DNA of 7,767 bases. Source: Acidobacteriota bacterium (GTDB lineage: Bacteria > Acidobacteriota > Blastocatellia > Pyrinomonadales > Pyrinomonadaceae). The stretch lies in the NCBI GenBank assembly GCA_003222935.1, contig QHXL01000355.1, positions 1-7,767 on the forward strand, given 5' to 3'. Shown here piece by piece: positions 1 to 6,840 of the stretch. A program made the position numbers and the translations under genes. The notes beneath the pieces are model-generated. The model did no database searches. It was given only the letters and a program-made list of their open reading frames with translations, and was not told the origin of the DNA. Within the stretch, counting starts at the first letter, position 1. Each line of letters opens with the position of its first letter.

Positions 1-281
1 CGTGAAACAGTTTTTTGTTCGATTGAGATGGCGGGAGAGAGACCGTCTACAGAATCGACATCTGGTTTCTCGAGTTGATCTAGAAACTGGCGAGCGTAGG
101 CAGATAGTGATTCCACGTAACGTCGCTGACCTTCGGCGTAGATTGTGTCGAATGCTAACGACGACTTTCCGGAGCCTGACAACCCGGTGATCACAGTGAA
201 TTGATCACGAGGAATATCTACATTGATGTTCTTGAGGTTGTGCTGCCGGGCCCCTCTAACGCTGATTCGATCAATAGCCAT
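1..281 (-). CDS. uvrA: UvrA, excinuclease ABC subunit A (N-terminal 93 residues, runs off left edge)
   Basis: UvrA is the damage-sensing ATPase of nucleotide excision repair; as a dimer it loads UvrB onto lesions in the cytoplasm. Translating the minus strand from ATG at 281-279 gives 93 codons, open to the left edge. It opens [19 protein letters not shown], and the Walker A P-loop GLSGSGKSS lies at residues 33-41. The strongly conserved UvrA stretch [18 protein letters not shown] is at about 48-65, followed by [20 protein letters not shown] at 70-89. This matches the first ATP-binding domain of a protein that is normally about 940 residues, so roughly nine tenths of the gene lies outside. 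The start is supported by an AGGAA Shine-Dalgarno at 291-295, 9 nt upstream. The gene is divergent from the plus-strand gene at 560. Plus-strand frames here are antisense shadows. Identification is firm. Confidence 0.97.
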   Translation of the reverse strand, partial: MAIDRISVRGARQHNLKNINVDIPRDQFTVITGLSGSGKSSLAFDTIYAEGQRRYVESLSAYARQFLDQLEKPDVDSVDGLSPAISIEQKTVS

Positions 282-316
282 GCACTTCTATTCCTGCTCT
301 CCCCCACGGAGACGAA

Positions 317-334
317 TTTCTCATGGATGAGAAA
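317..334. promoter_or_regulatory. Perfect 18-bp dyad over the predicted uvrA transcription start (operator candidate)
   Basis: TTTCTCAT-GG-ATGAGAAA is a perfect inverted repeat with 8-bp arms and a 2-bp centre. It overlaps the transcription start predicted from the -10 at 340-345, a position where a repressor would block initiation. uvrA is a classic SOS gene, so a LexA-type repressor is the natural suspect. However, the motif is not the E. coli (CTGT-N8-ACAG), Bacillus (GAAC-N4-GTTC) or alphaproteobacterial (GTTC-N7-GTTC) box. The dyad is directly visible; the operator role is inference. Confidence 0.45.
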
Positions 335-339
335 CAGGC

Positions 340-368
340 ATTCTAGTAAACAGGTTATCGGGCCGCAA
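340..368 (-). promoter_or_regulatory. Predicted sigma-70-type promoter of uvrA
   Basis: Read on the minus strand, TTGCGG (363-368) and TAGAAT (340-345) are separated by exactly 17 bp, an optimal spacing for a housekeeping sigma factor; the -10 matches five of six consensus bases. Transcription would start near 333, giving a 5' leader of about 50 nt to the uvrA ATG at 281. The heptamer AAACAGG (plus strand) occurs twice, at 332-338 and 348-354, flanking the -10. This is a prediction from consensus only. Confidence 0.6.
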
Positions 369-389
369 GTACGCCCCGTGCGAACGGTA

Positions 390-418
390 GCTTCCTAACC
401 GGAAGCGCTTTCTTTTTA
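390..418 (+). terminator. Hairpin followed by a T-rich tract, terminator-like
   Basis: GCTTCC (390-395) and GGAAGC (401-406) form a 6-bp stem with a 5-nt loop, followed by the T-rich stretch GCTTTCTTTTT ending at 417. The shape suits a weak intrinsic terminator on the plus strand, but no plus-strand gene lies upstream in the window. It could stop transcripts running antisense out of uvrA, or be chance. It sits upstream of the predicted uvrA -35. Confidence 0.25.
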
Positions 419-419
419 C

Positions 420-471
420 ACTTTCCGCCTGTTTTGCAGTGGAAACGGCGGGAAAGTTATTTGATTTTTTT
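420..471 (+). terminator. Second hairpin with a T7 run, terminator-like
   Basis: ACTTTCCGCC (420-429) pairs with GGCGGGAAAGT (447-457) with one bulged G. The stem continues with GTTT (431-434) against AAAC (443-446), leaving an 8-nt loop. A run of seven T follows at 465-471, after an 8-nt gap that is long for a canonical intrinsic terminator. With the hairpin at 390-406 it makes a tandem arrangement in front of the gene at 560. An alternative is a regulatory hairpin near that gene's promoter. Confidence 0.3.
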
Positions 472-477
472 GGCGCC

Positions 478-486
478 TGGTATAGA
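478..486 (+). promoter_or_regulatory. Candidate extended -10 promoter for the gene at 560
   Basis: TGGTATAGA (478-486) fits an extended -10 element (TGn followed by TATAGA). The nearest -35-like hexamer, TTGATT at 461-466, is only 14 bp away, which is short, but extended -10 promoters depend less on the -35. A start near 493 would give a leader of about 67 nt. Consensus-based guess only. Confidence 0.3.
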
Positions 487-559
487 GTCTGCGGCGCACG
501 TTTTCTCGCACACCTCGCAGGTGCTCATTCTAATCACCGAAAATGCCGCTTCGTGTTCT

Positions 560-1828
560 ATGACCCGCTTCTTCCTGCTCACATTAGTGGTGCTTTCAAT
601 CGTTCCTTTGGCCTCGGGCGCTGGTTCGTCAACACCACAACCGTCGCCGAGTCCGACTCCGCCGAAACCGAATGTTGCTGTTTCCTTTGACCGACAGTCA
701 TTGCGTGAGAACGACGCCGTGCAGGCTTGGATTCGGTTTGCCAACGAATGGGATCAATCCCTGGCAAACGTCAATTTGCAGATCGACTCGCCTTCATTTT
801 TGAGCTGGCGTGTTGGTGCTTGTGGTGATTGGAAGTCTAACCTTCCAGCGGCAACTGGAACCGTCAATGTTGGTGCCGTCGTCGCGAACGATGTGAGAGT
901 TACTCCGGTCTGCTTTAGAAGCGGTCCGGACGTTATGGTGGGGGATTTCAACGTTTCGTTTACCTTTGATTACTACTGGACGGGCAAGTCTCAACCGCAT
1001 TCCTTTGTAACTTCTGAGAAAACACTTAAAGCGAATCTCTTCGGCAGCGATAGTGTGGCTGGCATTCCTATCGCATTGGCTGCCTTCATAGTGCCGGGTC
1101 TCTTTTTCTGGTTGGTTGTTGGTTGGCTGAAGGTGCCATGGAATGTCGGAGACGGACTTGGCGATAAGCTGATTTACAGTCTGCTGGTCTCTTTCGCTCT
1201 TCTCTGGTTGCTGGAAAAACTCCAGGTGAATGCGAGTACGTCGATAAGCATTCAGCGACTCGGGGTCTTCGCCGGCGTTGGCGCAATAAGTGGTGCGGCA
1301 GTTGGTGGCAGTTCTCGGTTGATTAGTTTTGGATTCAGGAAGTGGCGAGAATCCAAAGCGACAGAAGCACTGGCTGCACAGGAACAACTGGCCGCTGCCA
1401 GGAAAGCCAGGGAAGTGAAGCTCGGCGATCCAAAGGTCCTGCTGCTCGAAAAGCTTCTGGAGCTATATCCGAATCACAAAACGCCACGTGCGGTGATCAG
1501 TCGAGATGGAATTGAGTACGAAGGTACGTTGATGAGCCAAACGGAAGACGTTACCGCGTTGATAGGATCTTTTCGAATTCTGAAAACAGAGATCAAAGGA
1601 CCTGATCGGGCAGCGATTATTCAGGAATTGTCCGCCGCTACGACTTCATTCGAAAGATATAAAATCGCGGTCAAGCATCAGCTCGAGATTGAGCCTTTCG
1701 ATTCAATCATTGCAACGCATGAAGATAAGTCGATGACGGAAGAGTCGGTTTCGATGGTTGTGGAGACGGAAGGAACGGCAGCGCAGCAATTCCAGGATGG
1801 CGGAAAGGAACCGCTGATCTTTGACTAA
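560..1828 (+). CDS. Unrecognised exported membrane-anchored protein, 422 aa
   Basis: I do not recognise this family. The frame is open from TTG at 434, but ATG at 560 is preferred because it begins a clean signal peptide (MTRFFLLTLVVLSIVPLASG, residues 1-20); no clear Shine-Dalgarno supports either start. From that ATG: a Pro/Ser/Thr-rich linker at about 24-38; a beta-rich, presumably extracytoplasmic domain at about 39-160, with the only two cysteines (88 and 118), which could form a disulfide; a strong membrane segment at 167-190; a second at about 202-220; and a Gly/Ala-rich hydrophobic stretch at about 234-258 that may be a third. An Ala/Lys/Arg/Glu-rich, probably helical stretch (259-288) leads to a hydrophilic C-terminal domain with an acidic tail. 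The plan suggests a periplasmic domain joined through the membrane to a cytoplasmic domain, as in sensors or envelope scaffolds, but no catalytic motif is visible. It appears monocistronic, with a palindrome just after the stop. Confidence 0.8.
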   Translation: MTRFFLLTLVVLSIVPLASGAGSSTPQPSPSPTPPKPNVAVSFDRQSLRENDAVQAWIRFANEWDQSLANVNLQIDSPSFLSWRVGACGDWKSNLPAATGTVNVGAVVANDVRVTPVCFRSGPDVMVGDFNVSFTFDYYWTGKSQPHSFVTSEKTLKANLFGSDSVAGIPIALAAFIVPGLFFWLVVGWLKVPWNVGDGLGDKLIYSLLVSFALLWLLEKLQVNASTSISIQRLGVFAGVGAISGAAVGGSSRLISFGFRKWRESKATEALAAQEQLAAARKAREVKLGDPKVLLLEKLLELYPNHKTPRAVISRDGIEYEGTLMSQTEDVTALIGSFRILKTEIKGPDRAAIIQELSAATTSFERYKIAVKHQLEIEPFDSIIATHEDKSMTEESVSMVVETEGTAAQQFQDGGKEPLIFD

Positions 1829-1835
1829 AACGACC

Positions 1836-1859
1836 AGTGCCAGCCGTTAGGCTGGCACT
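1836..1859. repeat. 10-bp perfect palindrome downstream of the membrane-protein gene (REP-like or terminator stem)
   Basis: AGTGCCAGCC (1836-1845) and GGCTGGCACT (1850-1859) form a perfect GC-rich 10-bp stem with a GTTA loop, 7 nt after the stop codon at 1826-1828. Only a single further T follows on the plus strand, so it lacks a proper U-tract. It may act as an mRNA 3'-end stabiliser, a factor-dependent terminator, or be one copy of a dispersed intergenic palindrome. Only one copy is visible in this window. Confidence 0.55.
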
Positions 1860-1968
1860 TAGTGAAATAAACAGGCCCGCGATCCGGGTGGATTGAGCCT
1901 TAACATGACTCTCCTACTGGATCACAGAGTAACGCAATTAACGTAACTCAGCGCCTACCTTTCAATGT

Positions 1969-1984
1969 TACATCCTTGGATGTA
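1969..1984. promoter_or_regulatory. Short perfect dyad upstream of the gene at 2073
   Basis: TACATCC-TT-GGATGTA has 7-bp perfect arms and a 2-bp centre, and ends 15 bp before the candidate -35 at 2000. Its position suits an activator or operator site for the gene at 2073. The rest of 1829-2072 holds the palindrome at 1836-1859, scattered GTAAC/GTTAC pentamers (1929, 1943 and, inverted, 1967) and no credible gene. Confidence 0.3.
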
Positions 1985-1999
1985 TCCACTGTTCCACCA

Positions 2000-2027
2000 T
2001 TGCTGGCGGAGGCTCGGAATTTATAAA
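2000..2027 (+). promoter_or_regulatory. Candidate promoter for the gene at 2073
   Basis: TTGCTG (2000-2005) and TATAAA (2022-2027) are separated by 16 bp. The -10 is good and the -35 weak. A start near 2034 would leave a leader of about 40 nt. The ribosome site is poor: GAGAT at 2059-2063, 9 nt before the ATG. Confidence 0.3.
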
Positions 2028-2072
2028 AGTGCTTTGGCAAAGTCAATAGACAAAGAATGAGATGCAAAAAAG

Positions 2073-3113
2073 ATGGCATACCAGTTCGATGCAATTGATT
2101 TCTCTATATTCGATTTTCATTTAATGCTGGATCCTCTGGTTGGAGGAAAGTCCACTGTTCCCAGTGCGCAATTTCTTCTAACTGCCGCGGACTACAATCA
2201 AGCCTACAAGTCTGGGACGCCGCTGCAAACTCCGACACTGAAGTTCGCTCCTTTGAACTGGCGGGCGCTCACTTACCATCATTTCTGGAAGTACTATCAA
2301 ACGATCTGGGTGGCTGGGAAGGGTTATGACTTTTGGAAATTACAAATGCCGTTTGTTTCAAGTCTGAACGTGCCTATCAAACTGATCTCAGGCTCCCCAA
2401 GCTTTAGTGGCACGGTCTTCCCTACTGTTTTTCTCAACAGCACTGGCTGGTGCAGCGAAGATGTAAGGGACTTTGTTGGCGGGCTTTCAAACAAAGGGAA
2501 GGCATCTTTCGAGATCAGCGGAAAACGAATGACACTTCCGAACTTGTTGGAATCGCTGGGCAATCTTGTTCTGAAGGAGGTCTACGAACCGGGTAGTATT
2601 GATTCAATAAAGATCAGAAGACACATTGTAATGGCGCTGGCAAAGTTTGCCGGGCCGACGGGCTTTTACCCGCTTAATCAAAAGGGGACGAGAATTGCGC
2701 GGGGTGATCGTGCCTCAATTCATTCAATGCTCTTAGGAGAAGAAGTTACGTTTGACGATGTTCCTGAGATGGAGAGTAAGTCTCTGATAACTCAGTTCTA
2801 TGACGGGCCGGATTTCGCTCTTACCCATTTCGATAAGGGCACGTTGCTCTTCATGCAGACGAGCGCCACTGGTCAAGGGTTTCAAGACAAGGCGCTTCGT
2901 TCGAAGATGCGCTGTCACTTGTCGAATATCAGAAACTATCTACTTATGACGCTGGATCTCTGTGCCTTCGGCCTCGAGACAAAGAAGGATCCGGTAATTA
3001 ACAAGGCGATGCGTGCAGACTTTGTCTACGCTGTTCAGTCAATACCGCAGAAGTATTCCAATCCATTCTGCAAGTCTTTCCACGCTAATTACGGTCCACT
3101 CAAAAAACTTTGA
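2073..3113 (+). CDS. Unrecognised 346-residue protein
   Basis: I do not recognise this protein. It is a full-length open frame from ATG 2073 to TGA 3111-3113, with no signal peptide and no convincing membrane segment, so it is probably cytoplasmic. The N-terminal third is rich in aromatic residues, with Trp at 63, 72, 79 and 88 plus several Tyr/His (YHHFWKYYQTIW at 68-79). The middle (about 130-250) is mixed alpha/beta, and the last 80 residues look helical and basic (RSKMRCHLSNIRNYLL around 276-291). Cysteines at 127, 281, 297 and 333 are too scattered for an obvious metal site. Ordinary amino-acid composition and the length of the frame argue for a real gene. It is separated from the upstream gene by 244 bp with its own candidate promoter, so it is probably transcribed alone. 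Its tail faces the barrel gene across 11 nt without a convincing terminator. Confidence 0.75.
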   Translation: MAYQFDAIDFSIFDFHLMLDPLVGGKSTVPSAQFLLTAADYNQAYKSGTPLQTPTLKFAPLNWRALTYHHFWKYYQTIWVAGKGYDFWKLQMPFVSSLNVPIKLISGSPSFSGTVFPTVFLNSTGWCSEDVRDFVGGLSNKGKASFEISGKRMTLPNLLESLGNLVLKEVYEPGSIDSIKIRRHIVMALAKFAGPTGFYPLNQKGTRIARGDRASIHSMLLGEEVTFDDVPEMESKSLITQFYDGPDFALTHFDKGTLLFMQTSATGQGFQDKALRSKMRCHLSNIRNYLLMTLDLCAFGLETKKDPVINKAMRADFVYAVQSIPQKYSNPFCKSFHANYGPLKKL

Positions 3114-3124
3114 GCTTGTCCTTT

Positions 3125-5752
3125 TCAGAAGTTAACTCGCATGCCCACTTCCATTCGTCTGGGCGCTTGCGCTGAAGTTGGTTGCCCGAAGTAAGGTGAG
3201 ACTAGAACACCATTAAACACTCCAAGGTTTGTGTGATTTAGCAGGTTGAACGCCTGTAAATAAAACTCCATCCGATATTTTTTAGTACTCCCCATCCCGA
3301 TTGATGGCGGAGCCGCGCCCTCGCCTCCGCCTCCAACACGTATCATTCGCACTTGAGGACCACCGGTTTGCGGTTGCTCGGGTCCGAAATCCTTGCCCCA
3401 GCTAAGACGCGATCCAATTTCCCAACGTCCTTTTCCACGCGCGCTGTTTCGACCTAATCCGGCAGGACGATCGTTAATTACTGTGTCTTTATTGTTGTCG
3501 AAACCGGTAGTGATGTTGTACGGCAGTGCCGATGTCGCTTGAATGATTCCAGAGATGCTAAAACCATATGGCATCCGCCGGCTGGCGAAGGCGGAAACCA
3601 GGTGACGAAAGTCGGAAGCCGAAGGTCCACGATCAGCCCGCAAGTTGAAATTGTTTGACGGCAGGCTGAAGGGACTGTCAGCTTCATTCGTACTCTTCAT
3701 AAAAAGATAGTTCACGTTCCAGAAGAATCCATTCACGAATGTTGCCGGACCAATGCCAACCATCAGTCGATGTGTCGAGGTGTAGGCTGACGCCTCTATG
3801 TCTGTGATGTTGCCCGCAGTTGGATCAGGACGACCAATACCAGCGATCGGCGAGTTTAGATTTATTCCGTGAAGCATGTGTACGCCGCGTTGGTATTGAT
3901 AGTTCGCTGTCAGTCTGACAATTTTTAGCGCGGTTGTTTCGAGACCAAGTGACGATTGAATAATGTAAGGTTGCTCCAGCTCTGGATCAGTCTGAATCCG
4001 ACTTGCCGGCGGTATTGTTTGCACGCCGCCAATAAATGGATTTGGGTAACTCGGATTGGCAACGATAAGGTCGCGCTGCCGTTCTCCATCAACGCGCAGA
4101 GTTTGTTCGTATATTTGTGCGCCGACCCAGTCGTAAAAGATCCCGGACCCGCCACGAATCGTGACGTTACCCTTCTTGAAAGGCGACCAAACAAAACCAA
4201 CACGTGGCGCCAGGTTTAATTTGCCTGGTCCATTCGATTGGAGTTCCTGTCGAACTCCATAACTCACCGTCAGATTCTTCTTTACCCGAAAGTCGTCCTG
4301 GGCGTACCAACCCACCTGGTACTGTGAATACTTAACTGATGGGTCGCCGATTCGCTGTGTGAACTGAGTTGGTATTCCGAGTTGGTATGCAGCCAGGTTG
4401 GCAAACTGGAAGGTACCAAGAGGGTTGGTGGAATCATCGCTGTCATAGTGACCACCCTCGAGTTGAGCGCCGAATCGAACCCCATGCTTTTCGAGCGCAT
4501 AGTCAACGTTATTGGCGAGCTCGAAATCGAATTGTTTTCGCCCACCAAACCGCTGTGCACTGCCATCGTTGAAGGCGCCAGGTACTAAGATAGTTCGCCC
4601 GACGCTAACTGATCTCGATTCGAGGTCGGTCCACCTGGTCTGGAAGCGAACTTCGTTGTAGAACTTTTTGCCAAAAGTCCCGGTGTCGGCGGCTCTGGCG
4701 ATGTACTCTGTTTGATTTTGAGAGTAACCGCGCGAGGGCAAATCAAAATCGCCAACACCCAGGTTGTTTTGCATAACGGCGTTTCGTTGAAATTGGAATC
4801 GCGCTGTGTGGATTTTGTTCACAGCGTGTTCTACGCGCGCGTCAAGATTCAAGCGTCTTGAAGGACGATAAGCGAGATCGGAAACCTGTCCGGAAGGAAC
4901 AGCGGCGATGATGGTCTTTGCGTCGTAGAACAGCGAGCCGTCAGCATTTAGGAACAGGGAAGTACGGTTTTTCCATAATGGTCCATCCATTGAAAGTCCG
5001 AAACGTCGCTGCTGCTCTGGTCCACGGAACTTTGCAAACGCCTGGCGTCCATTCATGGCTTCGTCGCGAAAGCCAAAATTGAATGAGCCATGCCAGGCAT
5101 TCACGCCGGGTTTCGTCGTAATATCGACGAGTCCAAAACCGGCGTCATGATTTTCAGGTGCATATGGATTCATCCGAAATCGAATCTCGCGGATTTGAGA
5201 TTTGGGAGGGAGTTTGCCTCCTCGAAACCCGTTGACGCGAATTTGTGCGCCCGGACCCGCCAGCTGATTGATTGCGTTTTCAAACTCATCGGGATCATCG
5301 GGCAACTGAGCAATCTGCTCGGCTGTTAGTACGTTAGAAAAGGCTGGTCCATTCGGATTTGTATTTCTGACCGCAGCTTCTTCCTCGACATTCACGTCTG
5401 CCTTAATGACATCGATCTCCATTGAAACCTCAGTGCGGTTCGGTCCAGGAGCGATGTTAAATTGATCAATGTCTTGAGCTTTAAAGCCGATTGCTTCGAC
5501 ATGTATTTGGTATCGGCCGGGCGCCACTTTGTTGAATCGAGCCTCGCCCTTTTGATTCGTCTGCGCACTGTACTGAGCTTTGCCGTTTGTCAGTAGCTGT
5601 ACCTGCGCTTTGTTGATCAGTGCGCCGCTTGGATCCTTGAGAACAACTTCCAGATTCGAGTTGCCGGAGTTTTGGGCCAGGCAGATCTGGGAAGTCAAAA
5701 GGACGGCGACAAGCACACTTATAGCCTGATCACGGAAATGCCTGATTCGCAT
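3125..5752 (-). CDS. Oar-like TonB-dependent outer-membrane beta-barrel protein, 875 aa
   Basis: Large outer-membrane receptor/transporter-type protein. In order: a signal peptide (about 1-26, ending QICLA); a carboxypeptidase-regulatory-like (CarboxypepD_reg) beta-sandwich at about 33-115, with the typical [22 protein letters not shown]; a plug-like region at about 118-215 ([16 protein letters not shown] at 142-157 and [14 protein letters not shown] at 203-216); then a long barrel of alternating aromatic strands. The chain ends in MRVNF, the terminal Phe expected for barrel insertion. Such proteins abound in Acidobacteriota and usually import large ligands or export surface material; the substrate cannot be read here. 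I see no clear TonB box. A Gly-rich loop ([12 protein letters not shown]) lies near the C-terminus. The start ATG at 5752 has AAGGAG 6 nt upstream. It is second in an operon with the secreted protein at 5763-6669, 10 nt away. Confidence 0.9.
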   Translation of the reverse strand: MRIRHFRDQAISVLVAVLLTSQICLAQNSGNSNLEVVLKDPSGALINKAQVQLLTNGKAQYSAQTNQKGEARFNKVAPGRYQIHVEAIGFKAQDIDQFNIAPGPNRTEVSMEIDVIKADVNVEEEAAVRNTNPNGPAFSNVLTAEQIAQLPDDPDEFENAINQLAGPGAQIRVNGFRGGKLPPKSQIREIRFRMNPYAPENHDAGFGLVDITTKPGVNAWHGSFNFGFRDEAMNGRQAFAKFRGPEQQRRFGLSMDGPLWKNRTSLFLNADGSLFYDAKTIIAAVPSGQVSDLAYRPSRRLNLDARVEHAVNKIHTARFQFQRNAVMQNNLGVGDFDLPSRGYSQNQTEYIARAADTGTFGKKFYNEVRFQTRWTDLESRSVSVGRTILVPGAFNDGSAQRFGGRKQFDFELANNVDYALEKHGVRFGAQLEGGHYDSDDSTNPLGTFQFANLAAYQLGIPTQFTQRIGDPSVKYSQYQVGWYAQDDFRVKKNLTVSYGVRQELQSNGPGKLNLAPRVGFVWSPFKKGNVTIRGGSGIFYDWVGAQIYEQTLRVDGERQRDLIVANPSYPNPFIGGVQTIPPASRIQTDPELEQPYIIQSSLGLETTALKIVRLTANYQYQRGVHMLHGINLNSPIAGIGRPDPTAGNITDIEASAYTSTHRLMVGIGPATFVNGFFWNVNYLFMKSTNEADSPFSLPSNNFNLRADRGPSASDFRHLVSAFASRRMPYGFSISGIIQATSALPYNITTGFDNNKDTVINDRPAGLGRNSARGKGRWEIGSRLSWGKDFGPEQPQTGGPQVRMIRVGGGGEGAAPPSIGMGSTKKYRMEFYLQAFNLLNHTNLGVFNGVLVSPYFGQPTSAQAPRRMEVGMRVNF

Positions 5753-5758
5753 GGCCTA

Positions 5759-5764
5759 CTCCTT
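5759..5764 (-). promoter_or_regulatory. Shine-Dalgarno of the barrel gene, overlapping the upstream stop codon
   Basis: Minus-strand AAGGAG (5764 down to 5759) lies 6 nt before the barrel ATG and shares its first two A with the TAA stop (5765-5763) of the secreted-protein gene. This layout favours translational coupling, with the terminating ribosome re-initiating on the barrel gene, so the two products would be made together. Confidence 0.75.
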
Positions 5765-6669
5765 AACGTTTTTCAAATCGGTCGGACTTGAATTGAGGGT
5801 TCATTTGAAACTTAGAAACCTCAAACTCTTCAGAGACTTCGTTCTCCGTCAGGAAAGTGAACTTGTGAGGCAGTATTAATCCGCTAACTTTTTTGTGGTC
5901 TGACAACCGGATATAAAAATCCACTTCTTCCGGTTTTTCGGGAACCTCCGTAGCTAGTTTCTTTTCAGCGTCTTCGCGGGCTTTTTTGAGATCCTCCGGT
6001 TTCGCGGCGCTCCCCACGGATCGGGTCATCGTCATGATTCGTGGCTTAGGTCCCCGATAACTTAGCAGCAGAGGCAAGTGGCTGGTCTTGTCGAAGAAAA
6101 TGCGAACGGCAAATTTATCCGGTCCGGTGGCATCAAGAACGTCTGCCTTTGCGTCTTCAACTTCTGATTCACCCGCGTATTTGTACTCGATGGGAAATGT
6201 TTCGGAGCTGGATAGAGTGATCGCAAGTAAGTACCGGGTCATTTCGATCTGAAAGGAGCGTTTTAGCATTGCTTCTATCTGTTCGGGTGTCGCTTGCTGT
6301 CCGCCTGGCCCACCCATTCGAATAAACATTCCGCCACCGCCGCCGCTCGATGCACTCCACGCATGATCGCCGTTCAAAGTTCGAGTGTTGATCATAGCGG
6401 TGCTCATACCACCCGGGTTCATTGAATCTTCAACAACGTACTTATTTGGGAGGGAGATACTGATTTCTCGGTCGCCTCCCATTTGCCGATCACCAAACAC
6501 GCGCCGGTATTGGCCTACTGAGTCCCTGGATTTTCACCAGTTGCTGTTCACCTCCGAGAGCTTCTCGTGCTTGTTTCAATATTTCTTCGGCGCGCGAGTC
6601 GGCCAGCACCGGCATGGCCCAGATTAATAATGCACTGACGAGTAATACTAAAGACGCTAGTTTCTTCAT
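5763..6669 (-). pseudogene. Secreted periplasmic partner of the barrel protein, reading frame broken near residue 50
   Basis: Two overlapping minus-strand frames make one protein. Frame one starts at ATG 6669, with GGAAGG (6677-6682) 7 nt upstream. It gives a signal peptide (MKKLASLVLLVSALLIWAMPVLA) and the mature start DSRAEEILKQAREALGGEQQ, then hits TGA at 6492-6490 after 59 codons. Frame two is closed upstream by TGA at 6536-6534, continues with VGQYRRVFGDRQMGGDRE and runs to TAA at 5763. Neither piece is sensible alone: the first has export signal but no body, the second has a body with only a GTG (6500) that lacks a Shine-Dalgarno. Joined, they give a protein of about 300 residues, of the type I recall beside acidobacterial barrels and faintly like LolA-type lipoprotein-sorting proteins. 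It contains a Gly/Met-rich loop (GGGGGMFIRMGGPGGQQ). The cause could be mutation, sequencing error or, less likely, programmed frameshifting. Function is unknown; the context suggests a periplasmic or outer-membrane accessory. Confidence 0.75.
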
Positions 6670-6800
6670 GATTCAACCTTCCAATAAGAGTGTTATTAAG
6701 TTATCGACCACTTGCAGCAAGATCGGTGGTGATTTCAGCACGATGACGCCGAGAAGGTTGGACTCTGCAGCCAAACCTGAATAGCTGTCCAGTAAATATT

Positions 6801-6824
6801 CAACGGAACGACCAGGAAAGTTCC
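6801..6824 (-). promoter_or_regulatory. ECF-sigma-like element or GGAAC-N10-GTTCC dyad upstream of the envelope operon
   Basis: On the minus strand GGAACTT (6824-6818) resembles the -35 of sigma-E-type ECF promoters, and GTTGAA (6804-6799) follows after 13 nt, slightly short for the -10 position. On either strand GGAAC (6805-6809) and GTTCC (6820-6824) form an inverted repeat with a 10-bp centre. A start near 6790 would give a leader of about 120 nt to ATG 6669. A stress-type sigma factor would suit an outer-membrane operon, but this is a weak inference. The remainder of 6670-6917 holds the pgsA promoter and nothing else I can name. Confidence 0.2.
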
Positions 6825-6840
6825 AAAAAGAGGAAGTTAT

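Noticed and set aside
2..398. Two short plus-strand frames over and beside uvrA
   Set aside because: The first is antisense to the conserved UvrA P-loop region. The second runs from uvrA codons into the promoter and dyad region. Both are shadows.
434..559. Upstream extension of the membrane protein from TTG at 434
   Set aside because: It would put 42 residues before a clean signal peptide and start inside the loop of a hairpin, upstream of the candidate promoter.
794..1387. 197-codon open frame on the minus strand opposite the membrane-protein gene
   Set aside because: It has no ribosome site, is very rich in Arg/Cys/Asn/Thr without domain character, and lies wholly antisense to a gene with a convincing signal peptide and membrane segments.
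3099..3114. CTCAAA-AAAC-TTTGAG hairpin spanning the stop of the gene at 2073 as a terminator
   Set aside because: Only 6 AT-rich base pairs and no continuous U-tract; too weak to call.
3956..5329. Several 60-95-codon open frames on both strands within the barrel gene
   Set aside because: They overlap the barrel coding frame in other phases, have no ribosome sites and no recognisable content.
5763..6500. Treating the GTG at 6500 as the true start of a 245-residue protein
   Set aside because: There is no Shine-Dalgarno, the frame already reads meaningful residues (VGQYRRV) upstream of the GTG, and a matching signal-peptide frame with a good ribosome site lies just ahead.
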